Part shown: piece by piece, positions 56,394 to 64,000 of the stretch | Layout: the number at the start of each line of letters is the position of its first letter | How positions within the stretch are numbered: position 1 is the stretch's first letter | DNA from: Acanthamoeba lenticulata | Lineage: Eukaryota; Discosea; Longamoebia; Acanthamoebidae | Assembly (NCBI GenBank): GCA_002179805.1 | Contig: NAVB01000584.1 | Span: 45,523 to 109,522 of the forward strand | Direction of reading: 5' to 3' | Length of the DNA: 64,000 bases | Position numbers and translations under genes: made by a program | Notes under the pieces: model-generated | What the model saw: the letters and a program-made list of their open reading frames with translations, nothing else | Databases searched by the model: none | What the model was told of the DNA's origin: nothing

Positions 56394-58995
56394 TCATTGA
56401 CTGACGACGTTTTTCCCTTCGGCGACATAGATGATGTCCATAAGAATGGTAAACACTACACCGAGAGTGATGATCATGCAGAGCACCACGGCAAACCAGA
56501 TCGGGGGTACCACTCGGGCAAACCAAGAGGGCACGGCGCGGAAATGGAGGTCGGCCTCGGCCTTTTGCTGAGCTTCCCAGTTCTCCTCTGCCAACAGCGG
56601 TTCGTCCTCCGGTTCGTCCTGCTTGTCGTTACCGTGGGCCGTGGTGAACGTGTCACCAATGTCAGGGTTAGGGCTCGCCTCAGCCTGCTCGAAAGACTGC
56701 AGCTCGAGCTTCATCAGGTTCAAATCCATACTGCGGCGAGCACTGCCCGAGCCCATCGGGGATTCGCAGAACGGAGACGAGCCCAGTTGGGAGGGCGTGC
56801 TGATGCCCATAATTTGCGCTCGGCCGACAGGTTCTTTGCCGCCGTAGCGTCGGAGGGCGATCACGAAAAAGAGGATTGGAATGACAAAGTTGATGAAACC
56901 GTTGACGATCAAGCCCACCCAGGAGATGATGTTGCTTAGCCAATCGCCTGGATTTCCACGCCAGCAGTAAGCCTCTGTACTATATCGCCTCCATCCCCCA
57001 TGTGGGACGCACCCGTGTAGAAAGGAACCGACACGAGCCAAGGGAAGAGGACGGCCCACACATTCGCCCATACTTTACCGCACAAGCCGCTCTCGACAAG
57101 ATTGTACCGAATAATGATGGAGTAGACCGGAATGCTGGTTCAGTCCCAAACCATGACTGTGAGTGAGGAATCATCTCTCGACCCCAGGAAGAAAGGCAGG
57201 GTAAACCTGGAAAGAAGCACGATGATCGGGAAGAGATAGACCGAAATGTGCACAATCACCTTCATAACTTCGCCAGGAGTTCTGCCGAAGCACAGCGTCA
57301 AGGAAGGGCAAAGTGGGGTTATGGTTGAAGAGGCGCACTGGCTGAGCAGGACATCTAGGATGTCGCTTCCGGGCGGGTATTGCAACGCCCAGCCACCATA
57401 AAGTCCCATCACGACGAATGTCAGCGTTCCCAAGAAGGAAGCCCCCCATACCGTGGCGTTGATGCTAACACCGGCTCTCTGTTACGAGGTGGCGCGAGCT
57501 TGTGCCATCAGTCCGTTAAGCTCTTGCGGGTTTCAAAGCATAACTCAACCTTTTCATTGGCCCATGAGGGGATGGACGTCACGAAAGCGTAGTTGAAGAT
57601 CACAGTTCCTAGTAGCTGGCTGTGAACAGATTCCATGATGTGAGCGCGCAGGTAAATCCACCAGCACTGCTACAAAGAAAGGAACATGACCCCCGGAGGA
57701 GGTGGAACAACCTTTGGTTTGCTCCGACGGCTGGAACTTGATCGAGGTGGAGGCCAATCATGAAGAAGTCCACCATCCACACACCCAGCACGATGGCAAA
57801 CATCGACGCACAAGCGGCTAGACGGTTGAATGAGACGAGAAGGGCGGGAGGGAGAAGAACAAGGAGGGAGAGACGTACCAATCTGCACCCAGATGTTGTC
57901 GTCCAGGTTGAAGTAGGCCATAGGAAGAGTTGCAACAAATACCAGCACGAACCCAAGCGAGATGATCACCACGTCACCAAATGGCGTGTTGGAGTCTGAG
58001 CCAAGACCTTGTCAACATTTATCCTTCCCCTTCATCTTATTGAGCGAAGGCGTACCGGGAATGAGCTTGGTGGCGCTGTCATAGCCAAAGTGAGGGTAGA
58101 ACTCGAAGCCACATGTGTACTTGAACATCGCTACCAATGCCGCGTCCATCGTCTAGAATGGAAGCAGGAAGAGGCGAGCAAGCAGGTAAGAGCCGAATCC
58201 TGCTGCTATTGCGAAGAAAGCGAAAGCAGAGAGAGATGCAAGGAAGAGCGGTAAAGGAGGACCTGTGCAGAGATGATGATAGAAGAGATGTTGGTAGCTT
58301 GCAAGCTGATGATGAGCAACAGTAGCGTCAGGTAGTAGCCCCACTTGTTGAAAAATATCTTAGCCAGCCCTTCGATCTCGACTCGGTTCTACACGGCACC
58401 AAGTTAAAACAGAGAGCGGGAGGTTAGGAGGTTGCAGGAAAGAAAGAAGACCTGGAAGCGTTCATTGCCGGGCACAAGAGCCATGGCCTTGCACACCATG
58501 GTGGATGAAAAGGCGGCAATGATCATCACAACCATCATGCCCAACGTCGTTCTGCTCTCCCCCCCCCCCAAGGATACAACCGTAACACCATAAGTTTGCA
58601 ATCACTGAAAGGCCACTTGAGTGGTGCCCTTGAAAGGTATGTACGGAAACCAGCCGGCCTGTTGGTAGATCAAAGGGATGCTCACCATAGCTAAGGATGT
58701 GAGCACAGCACAAGATCGGGAGTCAGCAACGTGGCAATAGCAAAACAATAAAGTAATGACTTCAGAGGAGGAAGGGGGCACCAGGTCCGGTGATATTGTT
58801 GAGGTTTAAACACAATCCACCGATAAAACCAATGTTTTTGTCTCCAAACGTGGCTTTGCCCTCTTTCGACGCTCCTTCAGCATTTCCTACAAGCCGGATC
58901 ACTTGGCCATCTAAAACAACGTCGTGATAGGCAAGAGTCTCATCGTACTCGGTCACGGGGCAGTATTGCCTTGTATGACCACTAATAAAACTCAT
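56394..58995 (-). CDS. amino acid transporter, AAAP/SLC38-like
   Basis: ATG at 58995 opens MSFISGHTRQYCPVTEYDET. About eleven exons follow with ten or more hydrophobic spans: FIGGLCLNLNNITGPG (typical of the first transporter helix, which unwinds around the substrate), TTLGMMVVMIIAAFSSTMVC, NKWGYYLTLLLLIISLQATN, PFGDVVIISLGFVLVFVATL, SMFAIVLGVWMVDFFMIGLH, SQLLGTVIFNYAFVTSIPSW and WLSNIISWVGLIVNGFINFV. The block SQLLGTVIFNYAFVTSIPSW NEK matches the amino acid/auxin permease pattern for an early conserved helix. A cytosolic insertion of about 100 residues lies before the final span (RVVPPIWFAVVLCMIITLGV). The exact family branch and substrate cannot be told. Stop at 56394. The gene is head to head with the NSE3 gene at 59147, with 151 bases between the starts. 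Confidence 0.8.
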
Positions 58996-59146
58996 ATATG
59001 AGTTATTACTTCGATATAACCTTGTGCAGACAAACTCTCTAAGTGTTGTTTACTCGGGGGACGCGTACAGCACAAAAAGAAGCCAAAAAAAAAGGAAAGG
59101 AAAAAAGACTGGTGTCAAAAAATCGGGTCGCGGGAAGATTGACACA

Positions 59147-60793
59147 ATGTCGCAACGCGCACCTAAGAGAGCTCGACGTAAGGCGGAAGACGATGATGAG
59201 GTGCCTCGTTTAAACTTTGTCGAAGATGAGACGATGATTGTCAATTGACAAACAGCTGGGATTAATTAATTTTTTACACCAAACAGCAGGATGAGGAGAT
59301 TGGAGAGAGTCGTAGTAGAAAACAAGTACGCGGTGGCAGGAAGAAGAAAGATATCGATGGAGATGAAGAAGAGGGCAACAAGGCTACGCGCTGGGAAAGC
59401 CTTTCCCGCGAGGTACGCCTTCTTGCACCTTATTTTCTATTTCTATTTATTAATTAATATTTGAGCAAAAAAAAAAAACAAACAAAATTAATTACTTTCT
59501 CGAACCGTCTCGTCACTCGTGCTGGGCTCTCTGTGTTGCGTGGTGGGCGTGTGGTGTGTGTTCAAAAGCAAAGAGAGAAACTTGTTGGCGACCTGATGCG
59601 GCTGGCGCTCTTTCTAGACCACAACAAGCATCCCCTCAAGCGGGCTGATATCACCGCAAAAGTGCTTGCCGGCTACAAGGGCAGCAACCTCACCACACAA
59701 CTGATTGCCGAGGTAACCATGTAATACTCGCTGCTCTTTCTACTCGCAATCAATCACCAACCCGTTGAACGGATTTACAGGCGCAGGTAAAGTTCAAGTA
59801 CATCTTTGGATACGAGTTGGTCGAAGTGCCACGAGTGAAAGCAGACGCGACTGAATCAGGTACGAAAACGCTTCGTGATGCCGTCAAGCTCACATGAGGA
59901 GTGTGTTGTGTAGGCAAAGGGGGCACGGGTGTGTACGTACTGAAGAACATGTACCCAAAAGAGACCAAAGCCTTGCTCACCAACGCCCAAAGCGTACATC
60001 TCCCCCATTTTGATTGTGCGCGACTTTCTTCAGCTGTTGGCGCACACCAACGCTCATTCGCGCCCGCTCTATCGACAATATGGGACCAGATTGGCAACCA
60101 GACTGCACTGTTGCACACCATATTGGTGATGATCGTTCTTTCTGACGGTGTGCTTGAGTCAGGTTCGCAGTAACTTGTTCCTGTCAGCTTGGACGATGAA
60201 GTAACACGTCCCCTCTTTCTCTCTCTCTCTCTCTCTTTTTGTAGAGTTGCTCCTGACCAGCTTGAGGAAGCTTGGCCTACACGAAGATCGGCCAGACCCT
60301 GTTCTGAACGACTGGAAGAAGCTCATCGATTACTTTGTCAAGGAAATGTACGCATACATTTATTGATTATCAGTTCGTTTGAATGATGATTAATTCGTTT
60401 CTTCATTCATTTACTATGAATGCGGTGCAGGTATCTGCACCGGCATAAAGTCGTGGGTAGGGTGAGCGCCAGTGGCGGTGCAATCCATGAATACCGCTGG
60501 GGTGGACGAGCCTTGCTCGAAGTTGACAAGATAGAGATCATGAGGTAACTCACTCTTCTTTCTTTTGCCCTCTCTCCTTCTCAATCTGTCGACTACTCGG
60601 TTTTATTCTTTTTGTTGATCACCTTCAATCCCTGACGCGCACGTGCAGGCATGTTGCGGCAATGTTTGGCGAGCAACTGGACCCACTCATTGTACAGGAG
60701 ATGGAAAAGGCAATGCAACAAAGAATGCAGCAAAAGAATGCAGCTGGCGATACCGAGGAGCGCAGCCAGCAAAACAGGCGGCCAGCCGAGTAA
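59147..60793 (+). CDS. NSMCE3: NSE3/MAGE-domain subunit of the SMC5/6 complex
   Basis: NSE3 bridges the kleisin NSE4 and the SMC5-SMC6 heads and supports the RING protein NSE1 in DNA repair. ATG 59147 gives MSQRAPKRARRKAEDDDEVP, a nuclear-looking basic and acidic start. The exons then give a MAGE homology domain: KLVGDLMRLALFLDHNKHPL KRADI, AQVKFKYIFGYELVEVPRVK, TGVYVLKNMYPKETKALL, HTILVMIVLSDGVLESE, LLLTSLRKLGLHEDRPDPVL NDWKKLIDYFVKEM, and RVSASGGAIHEYRWGGRALL, a typical tandem winged-helix arrangement. The tail HVAAMFGEQLDPLIVQEMEK is helical and ends with RRPAE. TAA is at 60791-60793. Amoebae usually have one MAGE gene, which acts as NSE3, so the name is reasonable. Confidence 0.88.
60218..60236 (+). 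repeat. (CT)n tract in an intron
   Basis: This pyrimidine run precedes the acceptor of the exon encoding ELLLTSLRKLGL in the NSE3 gene. Similar tracts occur at about 43510-43534 (SNM1) and 62101-62121 (uS5m), always near 3' splice sites, so they are probably expanded polypyrimidine tracts. Confidence 0.85.
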
Positions 60794-60920
60794 AAGCATA
60801 AAACTTTCATGCACAGAGAGTAAAAGCAAAAAAAAAAAAAAAACCTGCGTGCAAAAGAAGAAAAAAAGAGAAGAAAACCATAAAATCTTTCTTGATTGTT
60901 GCTCGTCTTGCGCCTCGGCG

Positions 60921-62919
60921 ATGCGTCGTCTCTCGTATTTGCCCTCTGCCTCATCTCTGCAGCGGTGCCCCGCTCCCTTCTATGGGATCTCTGCTGCTGC
61001 TGCGGGCAGCTCCTCGAGGAGCATTCTGCACCGACGGCTCGAATCGGCTGGCTCACTGGGGGCTCAATTCTTATCACAAAAATCACCTACCTCAGTACAG
61101 TATTCGTCTTGCGCCGGTGTGGCCCTTCTACGTAGCGCAAGGCGAGGCTTTGCGACGTCCTCCTCCTCCTCCTCCGACGAGCGGGCGCCAAGTACTACTA
61201 CCGCTCCGGAGTCCTCGTCCTCGGCAAAACAGGGCGCTGCAGCCAAACCTACAACATTCGGCAACGACGAGACGAGCGAATTGTTGGCTGCTGCCGCCGC
61301 TGCCGACTCAAAGGTCAGCTCCCCGCAGGATCAGGGCTTTGTCGACGAAGATGCTGCCGTGAGCCTCGATCCGAGAACATTTGACTTCGACAATGATGAC
61401 GTGGAGGATCTCTGGTTCAGGGTGGTGCCCGAGCCAGCCTTTTCCATCTCCGACAGCCGTTCCAGTGGTTTCGGTAAAGCTCGAGAGCGATTGGCGCGCA
61501 AATTACCCGTTGAACACACGATCGAAGAGGAAGAAGAGGAGGACGAGGAGGATGAAGACGAAGACGAAGATGATTTGCCCGAACTGGGCTCAACCAGACG
61601 TTCCAATGTGAACATGGACACTATACAAGAGGATGATTTTGAAGGAGGCGGCGAGACCCAGCCCCTGACAGCTCGCGAGCTTCGCCTCCAGGAGAAGGAG
61701 GAAGAGAAGGACAAGAAGTGGAATCAACTTCTCAGCCCTATCAAGGACGACGTTGAGGCCCAGATCACTGAGGGCAAGCATTTCCCTCTTTGGTACGTGC
61801 CTTCAACCCCCCCCCCCCCAAAGAAAGAGAACAGCATAGAGAGGCCTGGTTTGCGTCATTGGTGGCACTTTCTGACAAGCTGACCTCCCTCTCTAATTTT
61901 GACAAACTCATGCCGACTTGGCAGGTATCCTCATGTCGACGAGTACGAAGGTGACGGCTATGATGACTACACTCGCACGCTGCAGGACTCCTGGGATGAC
62001 GACACTTTGCCCTTCCACCGCGACTACGAATATGATGAAAAGGAGTTCAGAGACTTCTATCACTACAGTCAAGACGGCCACTCGCACAGTGCGCGCCTTC
62101 CTCTCTCTCTCTCTCTCTCTCCATACCCTTCTTGTTAACCTCCGCGCAACGCAAATGGCGCTGGCCTACCGCAGTCTTGAATGTGGGTCGGCACACCAAA
62201 ACTACGAAGGCAGGGCGCGTCTTCTCCTTTTCGGCTACTGTTATTGATGGAAACGGTTCGTCAAAGCAAGTGCGCCTGTCCCAAAAATTGTGTATTATTG
62301 AAAGGAATTGACTCCTCCTCTTCCACAACAATCATCAGGCGATGGACGAGCTGGCTGGGGCTATGGCAAGGGACCGACACTGTCGGATGCCGTAATTGCG
62401 GCTCAAGCGGATTGCGAAAAGAACAGCTTCTTCATCGACAGATACAAGGGCAACTGCGTCACGTACGCTTTCTATTCTTTTGATCTTGAGGTGTTGGTGG
62501 TTGCTGCAGCTCACATTGCGTTCTCACTCGCGCAGTGAGTCAATTCGCTTCACCTACAAGACGTGCTCAGTTGAACTCTTTGCCTTGCCCGAAGGCAGAC
62601 TGCACCCAACATCTTCTCAGGTTATGCAGCTGGTCTTCAACGCCTTTGGCCTGCAGTACATTGCTGGCAAGTGGCGCGGTACGAGTTAACTCTCCCGACC
62701 CCGAACTCACTCACTGGCCAAAAAACTAATTTGGCTGTTTTTTATTCATATATATTTATTTTAATAGGAAGCACCAACAAAACGAAGAGGATCAAGACCC
62801 TCTTCATGGCGCTGCGACAGATCGAGCACCCGGACTACCTCTCTGAGAAGTTGGGCATGAAGCTGTTCAAGCCCCGGAAGATTCCTCGCAAGCATGGCCG
62901 AGTCTGGTCCTACGATTAA
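60921..62919 (+). CDS. MRPS5: mitochondrial small-subunit ribosomal protein uS5m
   Basis: uS5 sits near the mRNA entry channel of the small ribosomal subunit and helps accuracy. ATG 60921 opens MRRLSYLPSASSLQRCPAPF, Arg/Ser-rich and acid-free, a mitochondrial targeting sequence. A Ser/Ala linker, then a very acidic stretch (EEEEEEDEEDEDEDEDDLPEL at about 61525-61590; key feature is its Glu/Asp run), precede the conserved core: LNVGRHTKTTKAGRVFSFSA, GDGRAGWGYGKGPTLSDAVI, AQADCEKNSFFIDRYKGNC, then GRLHPTSSQVMQLVFNAFGL QYIAGKWRG. SNKTKR-type residues follow, then TLFMALRQIEHPDYLSEKLG. The core is full length. The N-terminal extension of about 400 residues is unusual for the family. The last exon ends KHGRVWSYD, and TAA is at 62917-62919. 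Confidence 0.9.
62101..62121 (+). repeat. (CT)n tract in an intron
   Basis: An uninterrupted CT run lies in the uS5m intron preceding the exon that starts LNVGRHTK. Confidence 0.9.
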
Positions 62920-63329
62920 GACCTGGGCCCGGTTTGGTCCGCCCACTTCCACCCGGGTGGGTGTTTAGCGCAGTCCCGTCGCGTGGGTAAGTCGAACAGG
63001 CCTGAACAACTGCTTGTGATCCAACCGTCGTTGAGGAGCAACATCCGGGTTGTTGAACACAAAAATAAAAAGTGAAATTAATTCCCGTTGCCGCTGGGAA
63101 ATGGCATCACCCGCACATTAACAAAACTCCGTACCACCGAACATGAAGGGATTGGTTGGAGGGAGCAAGGGAACTGACGAGCTTCCTTCATTGGCGGGTG
63201 CACTCGCTGGAGACGCGCCCGGCCGGCGCCGGCGAGGGAGGTGCGCCCTCCGCAACTAACGGAAGCGGCTTGTCGTTTCATCATCGTGAATAGAGTAGAG
63301 AGAGAGAGAGAGATAGATAGAGAGACATC
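62920..63329. other. intergenic stretch between uS5m and receptor genes
   Basis: This 410-base stretch lies between two plus-strand genes. It holds the uS5m 3' region, with a candidate polyadenylation signal AATAAA at 63064-63069, and the upstream region of the receptor gene. A short (AG)n tract with GATA units lies at about 63297-63325, directly before the ATG. I see no other gene. Confidence 0.5.
63297..63325 (+). repeat. (AG)n/GATA microsatellite upstream of the receptor start
   Basis: An AG run with two GATA units ends a few bases before ATG 63330 and may lie in the 5' leader. Confidence 0.9.
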
Positions 63330-64000
63330 ATGCGTCCTAGCCTCTTGGGACGTCCGTCAACCGCAGAGGGAACAAGAAGCAGAAGAAATAGCGGCAGCAG
63401 CGCGGTCCTATCAGCCGCTTGCTTTTGGGTGCCAGCCCTTCTCCTGTGGTGTGGGGTCAGCATCAGCGGTACGGGCAAGGAACAAGTTGCTCTCTAATCA
63501 AAGCTCCGTCTCCACCTTCTTCATATTCACCGCTTCGTGTGTTGGGCTGGTCTGGAAATTATCCGGCCTCTTTCCCTTCCCTTCTCTCTCTGTTCTCCCC
63601 CCTTGTGCGACATATAGGAGTCGCCAGTGACCAGCTGTACGGTGGGGGCTCCAGCAGCGCAACCGCCCTCTTCAATGCATGGGCTGCAAGCTATCCGTAC
63701 TACACAGACAGCGTGACCGTCGGCTACACAGCGTTCAACCCTGCCGATGAGGCGATTGCCAGTTTTGACCTTGGGCTTGTTGACTTCATGAGCTTCTCCA
63801 GTCCTGTGTCTTCCTCCACGCTTGAACAAATGGACTCCATCCAACTACCACTTGTAGGTGGGGCCATTGTAGTGAGCTACAACCTCAACGGATACCTAGA
63901 CGCCGGTGACGTCTTGTTTTTGGACGGCGCTACCCTTGCCGCCATCTGGCTTGGCGACATCACCCAGTACGGGCCCAAGATATTATTTTTTATTTTTATT
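63330..64000 (+). CDS. second PstS-like receptor, N-terminal part (3' partial)
   Basis: ATG 63330 gives a long basic start (MRPSLLGRPSTAEGTRSRRN) followed by a hydrophobic segment (VLSAACFWVPALLLWCGVSI), so a signal peptide or anchor. A GTACGG donor at about 63470 and the acceptor before 63618 join in phase. The second exon encodes a phosphate-binding-protein-like module: GVASDQLYGGGSSSATALFN, AWAASYPYYTDSVTVGYTAF, GLVDFMSFSSPVSSSTLEQM and ATLAAIWLGDITQ, the last matching the IWLGxxTxWND block of the receptor at 16070. The window ends inside this region. A full receptor with kinase and cyclase domains is expected beyond but is not visible here. The intron after the LGDITQ segment starts with GTACGG. 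Confidence 0.75.

Overview
The window looks like nuclear DNA of a free-living amoeba, most likely Acanthamoeba. The coding exons are GC-rich. Almost every gene is split by short GT-AG introns of roughly 40-200 bases with pyrimidine-rich acceptors. Intergenic spaces are short. A receptor of the type PstS-like sensor, kinase, nucleotidyl cyclase, kinase is present, an arrangement I associate with this genus. The assignment is inference from gene content. I found no rRNA, convincing tRNA, CRISPR array or bacterial operon.

Layout. 1-769: 3' part of a mitochondrial RF1-type release factor. 1041-3437: acidic protein with LKKV-type repeats. 3671-4646 (minus): p24 cargo receptor. 4824-6188: S-formylglutathione hydrolase. 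6354-10620 (minus): multidomain zinc-finger protein with a coatomer-alpha-like C-terminus. 11112-11579 (minus): SRPBCC protein. 11930-15705: ULK/ATG1-like kinase. 16070-22676: receptor kinase-cyclase-kinase. 22848-24312: unknown protein. 24490-28520 (minus): PP4 regulatory subunit 3. 29024-29650 (minus): proteasome beta-2. 29923-31265: class I glutamine amidotransferase. 31464-34154: low-complexity 896-residue protein. 34232-35664 (minus): membrane-anchored DUF268-type methyltransferase. 35880-38847 (minus): OSCA/TMEM63 channel. 39242-40154 (minus): PTPMT-like phosphatase. 40308-41624 (minus): SLC25-like carrier. 41798-45347: SNM1/PSO2 nuclease. 45523-47550 (minus): BET-like bromodomain/NET protein. 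48185-49852: ATG3. 50121-54702: coiled-coil/LIM/plastin-type actin-binding protein. 54796-56359: uncertain gene interrupted by an AT-rich insertion. 56394-58995 (minus): amino acid transporter. 59147-60793: NSE3/MAGE. 60921-62919: mitochondrial uS5. 63330-64000: start of a second PstS-like receptor.

The genes do not form one pathway. Recurrent themes are environmental sensing (two receptors), autophagy (ULK-like kinase, ATG3), DNA repair (SNM1, NSE3), actin organisation (LKKV protein, LIM-CH protein), mitochondrial translation (RF1, uS5m) and secretory traffic (p24, coatomer-alpha-like protein). Several neighbours are head to head with only about 150-350 bases between start codons, which suggests shared promoters.

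The most unusual items are the dual-kinase receptor with an altered cyclase active site, the chimeric zinc-finger/NPF/coatomer-like protein, the LIM protein carrying three NPF-containing repeats in front of a plastin-type actin-binding domain, the SNM1 tail with SUMO- and PCNA-type motifs, and a foreign-looking AT-rich island at about 55.3-56.3 kb. Exon coordinates were read by eye and may be off by a base or two.
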